Of a stretch of DNA of 64,000 nt, positions 34,704 through 43,250 are shown piece by piece (the first letter of the stretch is position 1; every line of letters begins with the position of its first letter). The position numbers and the translations under genes are program-made. The stretch covers positions 3,100,001 to 3,164,000 of the forward strand of contig NZ_CP101464.1 of NCBI RefSeq assembly GCF_024362365.1. The letters run 5' to 3'. Under the pieces are notes generated by a model. The model saw only the letters and a list, made by a program, of their open reading frames with translations, was not told the origin of the DNA and did no database searches. The DNA is from Janibacter sp. CX7. GTDB lineage: Bacteria; Actinomycetota; Actinomycetes; Actinomycetales; Dermatophilaceae.

Positions 34704-35269
34704 GACTTCCCCCCTTCCGTTGTCGAGGTGCCCTCGAGTTGGGACACGATCGCCGCGGAGAACGCCGGCAGGTCCTCCGGCGAGCGGCTGGTGATGAGGT
34801 TCTTGTCGACCACGACCTCCTCGTCAACGACGTTCGCGCCAGCATTACGCAGATCCGTGCGGATGCTCGGGAAGGACGTCAGGGTGCGACCGGTGGCCAC
34901 GCCGGCCTCGATCAACGTCCACGGTCCGTGACAGATCGCCGCCACCGGCTTGCCGCTCTCGACGAAGTCCCGGACGAAGGCGACAGCGTCCTCGTCGAGC
35001 CGGAGCTTGTCGGGGTTCACCGTGCCGCCCGGAAGCACCAAGGCGTCGTAGTCGGCCACCGAGGCCTCAGCCACCAGCCCGTCGACGGCGAACGTCCCCA
35101 CCGGATCCAGGTCGTTCTCGCGGGCCTGGATCTCGCCCTCATCGACCGAGAGGACCTCGGTCCGGGCGCCGGCCTTGTCCAGAACCTCGCGGGGTTGCTC
35201 GAGTTCGACGCGCTCGACCCCGTCCGCGGCGAGGATCGCGACTCTCTTGCCCTGCAGATCTGCTGCCAT
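34700..35269 (-). CDS. DJ-1/PfpI family protein (YhbO/HchA-like)
   Basis: A 189-residue class I glutamine-amidotransferase-like protein: KRVAILAADGVERVELEQPR, a Glu at the nucleophile elbow, YDALVLPGGTVNPDKLR and the nucleophile Cys in PVAAICHGPWTLIEAG. Relatives are chaperone/glyoxalase-III-like stress proteins. Direct neighbour of a formaldehyde-dehydrogenase-like ADH, so a role in reactive aldehyde detoxification is plausible. Its ATG directly follows the ADH stop. Confidence 0.9.
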   Translation of the reverse strand: MAADLQGKRVAILAADGVERVELEQPREVLDKAGARTEVLSVDEGEIQARENDLDPVGTFAVDGLVAEASVADYDALVLPGGTVNPDKLRLDEDAVAFVRDFVESGKPVAAICHGPWTLIEAGVATGRTLTSFPSIRTDLRNAGANVVDEEVVVDKNLITSRSPEDLPAFSAAIVSQLEGTSTTEGGKS

Positions 35270-35270
35270 G

Positions 35271-36437
35271 TCAGTTTGCCTTCTTTCCGTCGGACATACC
35301 CGGCTTGATGACGACCTTGGTCCAGCCCTCGGACCTGGAGTCGAAGTTCCTGTAGGCGTCGGCGGCCTGGTCCAGCGAGATCTCGTGGGAGATGATCCAG
35401 GACGGCTTCGCCTTGTCAGCCGCGATCAGGTCACGCAGCCGGCGGTTGTACCTCTTGACCGGGCACTGACCGTTGCCCATGGTCTGTCCCTTGAACCAGT
35501 GGGTGCCGAAGTCGATGGCCGCCTTGCCCTGCTTGGCCAATTCGCCCTTGGCCCCCGGGTCCTCGGGGACGAACACGCCGACGGTGCCGATCCCGCCGGT
35601 AAAACGCACCGAGTTGATGAGCATGTTCAAGGTGGCAGCCGGGTCTTCGTTCCCCTGCGGGTCGTGGGCCTGGTAGCCCACGCACTCGCAGCCACGGTCG
35701 GCTCCGAGCCCCATGGTCTCGTCCAGCACAGCCTGCACGGGGTCGGTCTTGGAGTCGTCGATGGCGATCGCTCCGATCTGCTCGGCCAGCGCGAGCCGGT
35801 CGGGGTGGCGATCGACCACCATGACCTTCGCGGCGCCCTTGATCGTCGCGGACAGCGCAGCCATCAGACCCACCGGACCGGCTCCAGCGATCACGACGCT
35901 GTCGCCCGGGATCACGCCAGCCATCTCGGTGGCGTGGTAACCGGTGGGGAAGATGTCGGAGAGCATGACGTAGTCATTCTCCTTCTCCTCCGCGTCCTCG
36001 CCCAGGCGCAGTGCGTTGTGGTCTCCGAAGGGCACCCGGAGCAGCTCGGCCTGGCCGCCGCCGTACGGGCCCATCTCTGCAAAACCGTAGGCCGCGCCGG
36101 CGGCAGACGGGTCAGGCTGGGTGGTGAGGCAGTAGTTCGTGAGCCCGCGCTCGCAGTTCTTGCAGAACCCGCACGAGATGTTGAAGGGCAGCACGACCCG
36201 GTCGCCGACCTGGACCTTCTCCACGCCCTTACCGATCTCCACCACCTCCCCCATGTTTTCGTGGCCGAAGGTGCGGCCCTCCTCGAAGGAGGTTCGTCCC
36301 TCGTACATGTGCAGGTCCGAGCCGCAGATATTGGTCGTTGTCATCCTGACCAGCACATCGGTGGGGCGCTCGATCTTCGCGTCCGGAACATCCGTCACCG
36401 CGACATCTCTGGGCCCCTGATAGACGACAGCCTTCAT
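35271..36437 (-). CDS. Zinc alcohol dehydrogenase, formaldehyde dehydrogenase-like (glutathione-independent)
   Basis: A 388-residue MDR dehydrogenase. Catalytic zinc site: NICGSDLHMYEG (Cys), GHENMGEVVEIGKGVEKVQV (His-Glu), and VLPFNISCGFCKNCERGLTN with the four structural-zinc cysteines. NAD(H) motif VVIAGAGPVGLMAALSATIK. The long form with the C-terminal QAHDPQGNEDPAATLNMLIN insertion is characteristic of Pseudomonas-type glutathione-independent formaldehyde dehydrogenases. First gene of a leftward operon with DJ-1 and ABM genes. Its codon usage and G+C look lower than flanking genes. Confidence 0.92.
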   Translation of the reverse strand: MKAVVYQGPRDVAVTDVPDAKIERPTDVLVRMTTTNICGSDLHMYEGRTSFEEGRTFGHENMGEVVEIGKGVEKVQVGDRVVLPFNISCGFCKNCERGLTNYCLTTQPDPSAAGAAYGFAEMGPYGGGQAELLRVPFGDHNALRLGEDAEEKENDYVMLSDIFPTGYHATEMAGVIPGDSVVIAGAGPVGLMAALSATIKGAAKVMVVDRHPDRLALAEQIGAIAIDDSKTDPVQAVLDETMGLGADRGCECVGYQAHDPQGNEDPAATLNMLINSVRFTGGIGTVGVFVPEDPGAKGELAKQGKAAIDFGTHWFKGQTMGNGQCPVKRYNRRLRDLIAADKAKPSWIISHEISLDQAADAYRNFDSRSEGWTKVVIKPGMSDGKKAN

Positions 36438-36550
36438 GGCGAGTCTCCAATGGTTGTGCGTGGTGAACTTCTGACTCCTTCACACTCACAGCGCGTCATG
36501 GCCGCGTCAAGCGCGTGCCACCGAACCCGACATGTCGACCGGACTTCCCC

Positions 36551-36556
36551 TAGCCT
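36551..36556 (+). promoter_or_regulatory. -10 box of a leaderless promoter (TAGCCT)
   Basis: TAGCCT ends six bases before the GTG at 36563. Confidence 0.6.
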
Positions 36557-36562
36557 GCGGAC

Positions 36563-38761
36563 GTGGGCCCCACCGATACGGACCGTCCGCGGTGGCGGCA
36601 CGTCATGCCCCCCGCGGTCGCGATGGTGCTCGCCGTCGTCGTGGTCGCCGAGATCGCCTGGGCCGCCTTTGTCCTCGCGGGGTCCGACGACCTGCGTCCG
36701 CACGCCGTGCCCGCGGTGGTCGCCGCCGACCCGGTCGTCGCCGAGAGCGTGGCCCGGCAGTACGACGACCTGCCGGGCGACCCCTTCGACCTGCGTGCGG
36801 TGACCAACGAGGACACGGCACGCGCGGCACTCGACGACGGGTCTGCGCGGGCCGCGCTCATCGTCGATCTCGAGGGGTCCGTCGACCGCCTGCTGCTCGC
36901 CTCGGCCAACGACGACACCCTCGACGCGGCGATTCGCGACCGCGTCGAGCAGACCGACGAGAGTCTTGGCCGCACCGTCCACGTCGAGACCGTCGGCCCC
37001 GCTGACGCCGACGAGCGAAGGGAGGCCGCCCGCCTTGCCGTCGCCCTCGCCCTGCTCCTGGGGTTCCTCCTCGCGGTGGGCACGAGCCTGCGCGACGGGC
37101 CGGTGTCCCGCACCCACCTGCGCGCGCTGCGCCGGACCCTCGTCATCGGCTCCGCCTCCGTCGTCGGCGGGGCGCTCATCGGTGTGCTCGTGCTGCGCGG
37201 CAGCTGGGTCGGGGTGCTCGTGGCGGCCGCCGTCGCCGGAGCGGCCGCGGTCTCGACCATCGCGCTCGAAGCACTCTTCGGGTGGGCGGGTCTCGGGCTG
37301 GTGGTCGTCGCCTTCTTCGCCACGGGCGCACCGGTGCTCGCCCGGGTCGACCCCTATCTCGTCGGCGACCCGTGGGCGAGCCTCGCCGGGCTGGGGGTAC
37401 CGGGCGCCGGCGTCGACACCGCGACCGCGGTGACCCTGCGCGGCGAGCTCGCCGTCGGACCGGTCGCAGTGCTGCTCGTGTGGATCGCGACCTCGCTGCT
37501 CGTCGTCGTCCTCGCCGGATCGGTGCGGCGCCGCTACGCCGTGCCCGAGCCGGTCGGCGACGAGTCGCTGCGGGACCTGAGCGGGGTCAACGCGTGGCGG
37601 GTGCGGGTCCTCGGCGTCGTTGCGCCACTCACCGCAGCGATGCTCGCGCTCGCCGTCGTCGTGCCCCGCGCCGAGGCGGCCACCCCGCGCCCCGTGGCCT
37701 CGCTCGCCGCGACCGCGGACTGCGTCGCCTCCGGGTCCGTGACCTCGGTCGACGACCTCAATCGGATCGCCGGCCTGCGCGGGACCGACGACTTCCGCGG
37801 GGGTGACGTCGGCGCCGACGCACTCCTGCAGGACGGCCGGCGGCTGTGGCTCTTCGGCGACACGCTGCGCGGCGGGCAGGCGGGGCCGACCTATGTCCGC
37901 AACTCGATGCTCGTCGCCGACGACCGGTGCCTGCGTGCCGTCCTGCCGAAGTCCGGCGGCGCCCTCATCCCGGACCGAGCGGGCAGCGGGGACAACCCCG
38001 TCGGCTACTGGCCGATGTCGACGATCGTCGACCGCCGCACGGGCTACGACCTCGTCTACGTCACGACGCAACGGGTGCAGACGACAGGGTCCGACGCCTT
38101 CGGCTTCCAGAACCTCGGGCTGTCGATCGCCGTCTTCGTCGTCCCCGCCGGTGCGACCCCGCAGCTGATCGAGCAGCGCGACATCGGCGCCGACCGCTCC
38201 GGCCGCGAGCACCCGACGTGGGGTGCCGCCACCGCGCTCGTTGGCAGCGGCACGGACCGGTGGGTCTACGTGTACGGCACCGCCAACCCGGGCTCCGACA
38301 GGGCGTGGGGGTACTCCCTTCGCGTCGCGCGGGTGCGGCCCGACGACCTGCTGAACCAGTCGCGCTGGCGCTACTGGGACGGCAGCGGGTGGTCTCGCTC
38401 GCAGGCTGACGCGATCGAGATGATCGCGGCGCGTGACGGGGTCTCGCAGACGCTCAGTGTCTTCACTCGCGGCGGGCGCTGGTATGCCCTGAGCAAGCGC
38501 AACGACCTGCTCGGCAGCGACATCACCGTGTGGACCGCGAACTCCCCCACCGGGCCGTGGTCATCGGGCACCGCGGTCGCCAAGGTGCCGAAGGGAGAGA
38601 CCGGCCAGGTGCGCTACATGCCGCTGGCGCACCCCTCGCTCTTCCCGCAGGCCGGGAGCGTCGTCGCGTCGTACAGCACCAACGACACCAACAGCGAGCG
38701 CGTGGTCGAGGACCCGCTGCGGTACCGGCCGCACTTCGTCCGGGTCACGCTGCCCAGGTGA
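36563..38761 (+). CDS. Membrane protein fused to DUF4185 beta-propeller
   Basis: A 732-residue fusion. Residues 1-400: an N-terminal helix, an extracytoplasmic segment similar to YhgE/ABC-2-type permease ectodomains (ALDDGSARAALIVDLEGSVD), then about five helices (LAVALALLLGFLLAVGTSLR, LVIGSASVVGGALIGVLVLR, GLVVVAFFATGAPVLA, VGPVAVLLVWIATSLLVVVL, VVAPLTAAMLALAVVVPRAE). Residues 400-732 are DUF4185 (LFGDTLRGGQAGPTYVRNSM and WGAATALVGSGTDRWVYVYG), a fold that includes D-arabinan-cleaving glycosidases (GH183-type) in actinobacteria. So it may be a surface-anchored glycan hydrolase; catalytic Asp residues cannot be confirmed by eye. Leaderless GTG start. Confidence 0.75.
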   Translation: MGPTDTDRPRWRHVMPPAVAMVLAVVVVAEIAWAAFVLAGSDDLRPHAVPAVVAADPVVAESVARQYDDLPGDPFDLRAVTNEDTARAALDDGSARAALIVDLEGSVDRLLLASANDDTLDAAIRDRVEQTDESLGRTVHVETVGPADADERREAARLAVALALLLGFLLAVGTSLRDGPVSRTHLRALRRTLVIGSASVVGGALIGVLVLRGSWVGVLVAAAVAGAAAVSTIALEALFGWAGLGLVVVAFFATGAPVLARVDPYLVGDPWASLAGLGVPGAGVDTATAVTLRGELAVGPVAVLLVWIATSLLVVVLAGSVRRRYAVPEPVGDESLRDLSGVNAWRVRVLGVVAPLTAAMLALAVVVPRAEAATPRPVASLAATADCVASGSVTSVDDLNRIAGLRGTDDFRGGDVGADALLQDGRRLWLFGDTLRGGQAGPTYVRNSMLVADDRCLRAVLPKSGGALIPDRAGSGDNPVGYWPMSTIVDRRTGYDLVYVTTQRVQTTGSDAFGFQNLGLSIAVFVVPAGATPQLIEQRDIGADRSGREHPTWGAATALVGSGTDRWVYVYGTANPGSDRAWGYSLRVARVRPDDLLNQSRWRYWDGSGWSRSQADAIEMIAARDGVSQTLSVFTRGGRWYALSKRNDLLGSDITVWTANSPTGPWSSGTAVAKVPKGETGQVRYMPLAHPSLFPQAGSVVASYSTNDTNSERVVEDPLRYRPHFVRVTLPR

Positions 38762-38804
38762 CCCGGCCCGGCGCCTGCCTTCCGGGGAGCGAGGCCACGC
38801 ATTG

Positions 38805-38829
38805 ATCTATACCCCTAGGGGGTATAGAT
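38805..38829. promoter_or_regulatory. CsoR-like operator before the copper ATPase
   Basis: ATCTATACCCC-TAG-GGGGTATAGAT: 11-bp perfect arms around a 3-base centre, eight bases before the ATG at 38837. Similar core to the operators at 1975 and 2030, with an added ATCT/AGAT extension. It should be bound by a CsoR-family repressor; none lies nearby. Confidence 0.85.
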
Positions 38830-38836
38830 TGCAGGC

Positions 38837-41002
38837 ATGAGCGCCAACCACGACCACCAGTTCGCGCCTGAAGGGGACACGCACGACAGCCACCCCGAAG
38901 CCCACGTGACCGACCAGGTGCACGGGCGTCATCCGCGTGATCACCAGCCGCGGAAGGCAGGCCGCGACGCTGAGCACAGCCACGGCGAGCACCGCGGCCA
39001 CGGAGGGCACGGCGACCACGTCGGGCAGTTCCGCCGCCTGTTCTGGATCATGCTTGTGCTGGCGGTCCCGGTCGTCGGCTTCAACGACATGTTCGCCGAC
39101 CTCATCGGCTACGACCTGCCCGACGGAGGCTGGGCGCCGTGGGTCTCGCCCGCGCTCGGCACGGTCATGTACCTGTGGGGCGGCCGGCCCTTCCTCACCG
39201 GCGCCGTGGACGAGATCCGCACTCGCCAGCCGGGGATGATGCTCCTGATCGGCCTGGCCATCACCGTGGCCTTCATCGCTTCCTGGGGCGCGAGCCTGGG
39301 CGTGCTCGACCACGAGCTGAACTTCTGGTGGGAGCTGGCCCTCCTGGTGGTCATCATGCTGCTGGGCCACTGGATCGAGATGCGTTCGCTGGCCCAGACC
39401 ACCTCCGCACTGGACTCCCTGGCCGCGCTCCTGCCCGATGAGGCCGAGAAGGTGGACGGCGACGAGGTCGTCACCGTCGCACCGGCCGACTTGGTGGTCG
39501 GCGACGTCACCATCGTCCGCCCCGGGGCGTCCGTGCCCGCCGACGGACGGATCGTCGACGGCTCGGCCAGCATGGACGAGTCCATGGTCACCGGCGAGTC
39601 CAAGACCGTGCGCCGCGAGAAGGGGGAGAACGTCGTCGCCGGCACCGTGGCCACCGACTCCGGCCTGCGCGTCGAGGTCACCGCCACCGGTGACGACACC
39701 GCCCTGGCCGGCATCCAGAAGCTCGTGACCGACGCCCAGGCCTCCTCCTCCCGCGCCCAGCGCATCGCCGACACCGCCGCAGCCTGGCTCTTCTGGTTCG
39801 CCCTCGGCGCCGCTGTGATCACGGCCTTCGTCTGGTCGGTGCAGGGACTGCCCGACATCGCGGTGGTGCGCACGATCACCGTCCTTGTCATCGCCTGCCC
39901 CCACGCCCTCGGGCTGGCCATCCCGCTGGTGGTCTCCATCGCCACCGAGCGGGCCGCCCGCGGTGGCGTGCTCGTCAAGGACCGCCTGTCGCTGGAGTCG
40001 ATGCGCACCGTCGACACTGTCCTCTTCGACAAGACCGGCACCCTCACCAAGGGCGAGCCCACCGTCACCGGCATCGAGGCGCACGGCGGTCACGACCAGG
40101 ACCAGATCCTCGCGCTGGCGGCAGCCGCCGAGGCCGACAGTGAGCACCCGCTGGCCCGGGCCATCGTCGGTGCCGCACGCGCCCGCGAGCTTGAGGTCCC
40201 GCGCGCCGGTGACTTCTCCTCATCCCCGGCAGTGGGGGTGCGGGCGAGCGTCGACGGCACGGTGATCGAGGTCGGTGGCCCCTACCTGCTCGAGCTCCAC
40301 GACCTGGCGGAGCTGCCCGTCGCCCAAACCTGGCGCGAGGAGGGCGCGATCATCCTCCACGTCCTCGCCGACGGCGGGGTCATCGGCGCCCTTCGCCTGG
40401 CCGACGAGGTCCGCGCTGAGTCCCGCGACGCCGTCGACGCCCTGCACGCCGCAGGCGCCCAAGTCGTGATGATCACCGGAGACGCCCAGGCCGTCGCCGA
40501 GACCGTCGCCACCGAGTTGGGCATCGACCGGGTCTTCGCCGGCGTCCGCCCGCAGGACAAGGCCGCCAAGGTCACCGAGCTGCAGGACGAAGGGCGAAAG
40601 GTCGCCATGGTCGGCGACGGCGTCAACGACGCCCCCGCCCTGGCCCAAGCCGACGTCGGCATCGCCATCGGCGCCGGCACCGACGTGGCCATCGGCTCCG
40701 CGGGCGTGATCCTCGCCAGCTCCGACCCGCGCTCGGTGCTCTCGGTCATCGACCTCTCGCGAGCTTCCTACCGCAAGATGAAGCAGAACCTGTGGTGGGC
40801 CGCTGGGTACAACCTCATCTCCGTGCCACTGGCCGCGGGCGTTCTCGCCCCGGTCGGCTTCGTCCTTCCGATGAGCGTCGGCGCGATCCTCATGTCGGCC
40901 TCCACCGTCGTAGTCGCCCTGAACGCCCAGCTCCTGCGGCGCCTCGACCTGACCCCGGCGCGCAGCACCGCAAAACTCCTGGGCCGCGACACCGACGAGT
41001 GA
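38837..41002 (+). CDS. copB: CopB-type copper-translocating P-type ATPase (CPH type)
   Basis: A 721-residue P1B ATPase. The first 62 residues are His-rich with 15 or more His and no CXXC heavy-metal domain. Eight membrane helices carry the CPH metal motif (VIACPHALGLAIPL, residues 354-356), with the phosphorylation site DKTGTLTKGEP (398-402), TGES at 252 and GDGVNDAPALAQADVGIAIG in the ATP domain. CPH with a His-rich N-terminus is typical of CopB-like Cu exporters (P1B-3), distinct from CPC CopA. The operator at 38805 suggests Cu-responsive control. Transport direction (efflux) is inferred from the family. Confidence 0.93.
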   Translation: MSANHDHQFAPEGDTHDSHPEAHVTDQVHGRHPRDHQPRKAGRDAEHSHGEHRGHGGHGDHVGQFRRLFWIMLVLAVPVVGFNDMFADLIGYDLPDGGWAPWVSPALGTVMYLWGGRPFLTGAVDEIRTRQPGMMLLIGLAITVAFIASWGASLGVLDHELNFWWELALLVVIMLLGHWIEMRSLAQTTSALDSLAALLPDEAEKVDGDEVVTVAPADLVVGDVTIVRPGASVPADGRIVDGSASMDESMVTGESKTVRREKGENVVAGTVATDSGLRVEVTATGDDTALAGIQKLVTDAQASSSRAQRIADTAAAWLFWFALGAAVITAFVWSVQGLPDIAVVRTITVLVIACPHALGLAIPLVVSIATERAARGGVLVKDRLSLESMRTVDTVLFDKTGTLTKGEPTVTGIEAHGGHDQDQILALAAAAEADSEHPLARAIVGAARARELEVPRAGDFSSSPAVGVRASVDGTVIEVGGPYLLELHDLAELPVAQTWREEGAIILHVLADGGVIGALRLADEVRAESRDAVDALHAAGAQVVMITGDAQAVAETVATELGIDRVFAGVRPQDKAAKVTELQDEGRKVAMVGDGVNDAPALAQADVGIAIGAGTDVAIGSAGVILASSDPRSVLSVIDLSRASYRKMKQNLWWAAGYNLISVPLAAGVLAPVGFVLPMSVGAILMSASTVVVALNAQLLRRLDLTPARSTAKLLGRDTDE

Positions 41003-41047
41003 ATCGGCTCACCAGCAATGCACTCCCAGCTCCAGCAAGGACTGGTC

Positions 41048-41260
41048 ATGAGCACCACCCCAGAGTCTTCCGGCAACCGCCGCGACTACACCTACATGAA
41101 GTACGACCTCTACCGGCGATGCTGCACGTTCGGTTGGCAGTACACCGCCACGCCGACCGGCAACAGCGTCAGGTCTTGGCTGTCACCGCGGCCTCAGAGG
41201 CGCCGAGCTGACGCAGAGGCTGCTCGTCGTGCTCGCCGAGGTCGTCTCCGGCTGACCACG
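41048..41260 (+). pseudogene. Possible gene remnant downstream of copB
   Basis: From the ATG at 41048 (AAGGACTGGTC upstream), a frame begins with a protein-like segment MSTTPESSGNRRDYTYMKYD then LYRRCCTFGWQYTATPTGNS, and turns into Arg-rich out-of-frame sequence. A different frame then reads LRGAELTQRLLVVLAEVVSG followed by a stop at about 41258, which looks like a genuine helical C-terminus. This could be two fragments of a decayed gene or a chance pattern. Little more can be said. Confidence 0.3.
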
Positions 41261-41300
41261 TCGGGGCGGTCCGCGGACCGCAACGGCACCCCTTCGCCGC

Positions 41301-41306
41301 TAGCGT
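41301..41306 (+). promoter_or_regulatory. -10 box of a leaderless promoter (TAGCGT)
   Basis: TAGCGT ends seven bases before the ATG at 41314, which supports that start over the GTG at 41305 or the ATG at 41320. Confidence 0.6.
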
Positions 41307-41313
41307 GGACGCC

Positions 41314-42024
41314 ATGGACATGATCAGGGGAGATCAGATCGCTGCCGAGGGGCTCACCGACTGGCGCAAGCTCGCCCAGGGGCTACACGCGAGGTATCGG
41401 GTCGAAGGCTTCGGGGAGGCGGCGCGGTTCGTCACGGCCGTCGGCGCAGGGGGCGACGACCTCGGTCATCATCCGCGCGTGCGGATCGGGGAGGGTGTCG
41501 TCGACCTCGAGGTCGTCAGCCAGGACGCGGTCTACCGCGACGACGAGGACGGGTCGGAGCTGCACGGGATCGAGTGGGTGACGCAGCGCGACGTCGACCT
41601 CGCGCGCCGGATCACGCAGATCGCCGCCGAGCTCGGGCTGACCGCGGACCCGGCTGGGGTGAGCGAGGTCGAGCTCGGGCTCGACGTCACGGACTCCGCG
41701 AAGGTCGCGCCCGTGTGGGCCGCGCTGCTCACCGGCGACCCGCAGTCGCAGGGTCGCGGGACGCCGGGCGACGAGATCCGGGACGCCGACGTGCGCATCC
41801 CCAACCTGTGGTTCGGGGAGGTGGACCCGGAGGGTGGGGGCGGTCAGCGCTTCCACCTCGAGGTCTACGTGGCCCCCGAGCAGGTCGAAGGGAGGGTCGC
41901 CGCGGCCGTCGCGGCCGGCGGCGAGGTCGTCGACGACAGCCAAGCGCCCGGCCTCACGGTCATCGCCGACCCCGAGGGCAACCGGGGCGTGCTGTGCGCC
42001 GACATGTCGGCGGCTCCGGCCTGA
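41314..42024 (+). CDS. Pterin-carbinolamine dehydratase-VOC fusion protein
   Basis: A 236-residue protein with two modules. Residues 1-105 match PCD/DCoH (LTDWRKLAQGLHARYRVEGF, FVTAVGAGGDDLGHHPRVRI with the HHP active-site pair, and a helical ITQIAAELGLTADP). Residues 110-236 form a glyoxalase/VOC domain (VELGLDVTDSAKVAPVWAAL, RIPNLWFGEVDPEGGGGQRF, HLEVYVAPEQVEGRVAAAVA). Such fusions are known in actinobacteria without an assigned metabolite. The metal ligands of typical VOC enzymes are partly replaced. Start at 41314 matches the leaderless promoter. Confidence 0.82.
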   Translation: MDMIRGDQIAAEGLTDWRKLAQGLHARYRVEGFGEAARFVTAVGAGGDDLGHHPRVRIGEGVVDLEVVSQDAVYRDDEDGSELHGIEWVTQRDVDLARRITQIAAELGLTADPAGVSEVELGLDVTDSAKVAPVWAALLTGDPQSQGRGTPGDEIRDADVRIPNLWFGEVDPEGGGGQRFHLEVYVAPEQVEGRVAAAVAAGGEVVDDSQAPGLTVIADPEGNRGVLCADMSAAPA

Positions 42025-42144
42025 TCGGTCCTTAGATGTGTCGCTGAGTGTCCGCTCGACATTCCTCACCCTCAATGAGGTTGACTGTTGTTCTCTGAGG
42101 GCACGGTCAAGGCGCGCGCCTTGACCGACTCTCGGAGGAGATTG

Positions 42145-42204
42145 GATGTCGAGATCGAGTCCAGACTGCACACGACACGCGGCCAACTTTGCATAGGTTC
42201 GGCC
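42145..42204. repeat. 60-bp imperfect direct repeat, copy A
   Basis: Begins GATGTCGAGATCGAGTCCAG and ends CATAGGTTCGGCC; matches copy B at 42366-42425 in 45 of 60 positions without gaps. Confidence 0.65.
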
Positions 42205-42365
42205 CACAGGGCGCCATCGTCCAATGAAGGCCCCACGGCCCTGCGGACCCGGATACGACCCATTCGTCCGCTGCAGCAGCTACCGAATTTCACCTATTCG
42301 AGCAGCAGTCCCTACACACTGCCCGGAGCCGCGTATACAAACTAGGACCCCTCTCTACAACATCA

Positions 42366-42425
42366 GATGTCGAGATGCAGCGAACATTGCACATGACACG
42401 CTGCCTAGATTGCACAGATCCGGCC
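42366..42425. repeat. 60-bp imperfect direct repeat, copy B
   Basis: Begins GATGTCGAGATGCAGCGAAC and ends GCACAGATCCGGCC; second copy of the repeat, followed by an inverted repeat that pairs with its CTAGATTGCACA segment. Confidence 0.65.
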
Positions 42426-42686
42426 TGGATCCCAGACGTGTGCAATCTAGAAGTCCAAGCTCGGCGCTTGTCTCGGTGATCGACCCGGATTGCCCATCCG
42501 TGTTGTGTTCCACCGACTCCCAGACGTCGCGCCACTCGATCGTGGCCTAGTTGTGCATCTCCGCGCATGATCGCGCCGGTCGCGCTCTCGCCAGGTCGCC
42601 CTCTTCAACGCAGAGCCGTGTCTCCACATGCTGAAGTGCCGCGGCATGTCGGGCGTTTCGGTGGGCACGTCTCGACTGTGCACATG

Positions 42687-43250
42687 TCAGCTCGTGACGT
42701 GCGCTCCGGGTGGGCTGAACTCGATGATCTCCTTCACGAGTTCGTCTACGGGGCGAGCGCTGTCCAGCCGGAGCACGGTGCAGGGCAGTGTGCCCAGCCA
42801 GGCCTGGTGCCGCGCACGGTTGCGCCCGTCGAAGTCCGGGTCCTCGTAGCCTCCGGCCCACTGCATGAACTCATGATGCGCGGTCGCGCGCGAGCCGCCG
42901 GTCTCGATGCTGACGCCGTACCGGGTCACTTCGCGGGCGCGGAGTCGATCCATTCGCTCGTCGTGGTCGAGCGAGAGGAAAACGACCGCGTCGAAGTGCT
43001 CCGCAAGTGAGTCGCCCCAACCCATGAGGGTCCCGGACAGGACCCAGGCCTCACGTCCGACGAACATCTCGTGCATGAGGCGAAGGCGGTCGGTCCCGTC
43101 GCGCTTCGTCGTGTACGGCGGCGAGGTAGGCGCCCAGAAGTAGTCGTCGGTGTCGGCGTGCGGGACCGACCACGTCGTGGCCACCGCGCGGCCAAGCGTC
43201 GTCGTGCCTGTCCCACTCGCGCCTGTGATGTGGAGCCGGCACGGGGTCAA
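42687..43250 (-). CDS. P-loop nucleotide kinase-like protein with variant Walker A
   Basis: A 187-residue protein starting LHITGASGTGTTTLGRAVAT. The Walker A position is GASGTGTTT: the invariant Lys of GK[ST] is Thr, a variant found in a family of bacterial adenylate-kinase-like proteins. Other landmarks: DTDDYFWAPTSPPYTTKRDG (substrate lid), VLSGTLMGWGD, VFLSLDHDERMDRLRAREVT (Walker B/lid) and a C-terminal LDSARPVDELVKEI. TTG start at 43250 with an AGGAGGACGT ribosome site. It is in an atypical region without other genes, so could be acquired. Substrate unknown. Confidence 0.75.
   Translation of the reverse strand: MTPCRLHITGASGTGTTTLGRAVATTWSVPHADTDDYFWAPTSPPYTTKRDGTDRLRLMHEMFVGREAWVLSGTLMGWGDSLAEHFDAVVFLSLDHDERMDRLRAREVTRYGVSIETGGSRATAHHEFMQWAGGYEDPDFDGRNRARHQAWLGTLPCTVLRLDSARPVDELVKEIIEFSPPGAHVTS

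Larger units (their letters stand above)
42025..42686. other. Noncoding region with palindrome, 60-bp imperfect repeat and hairpin
   Basis: No convincing gene in 660 bases that are less G/C-rich than surroundings. It contains a 24-bp perfect palindrome (42104-42127, CGGTCAAGGCGC then its complement), a 60-bp direct repeat (42145-42204 and 42366-42425, about 75% identical by hand alignment) and a 12-bp stem CTAGATTGCACA / TGTGCAATCTAG (about 42405-42449) with an inner GGATC pairing. It lacks the CCCTTCG motif found elsewhere. May be a remnant of an integrated element or a structured RNA. Confidence 0.6.

Noticed and set aside
40792..41211. Plus-strand frame overlapping the 3' end of copB
   Set aside because: It is in a different frame from copB, and its Arg/Pro/His content is typical of shadows.
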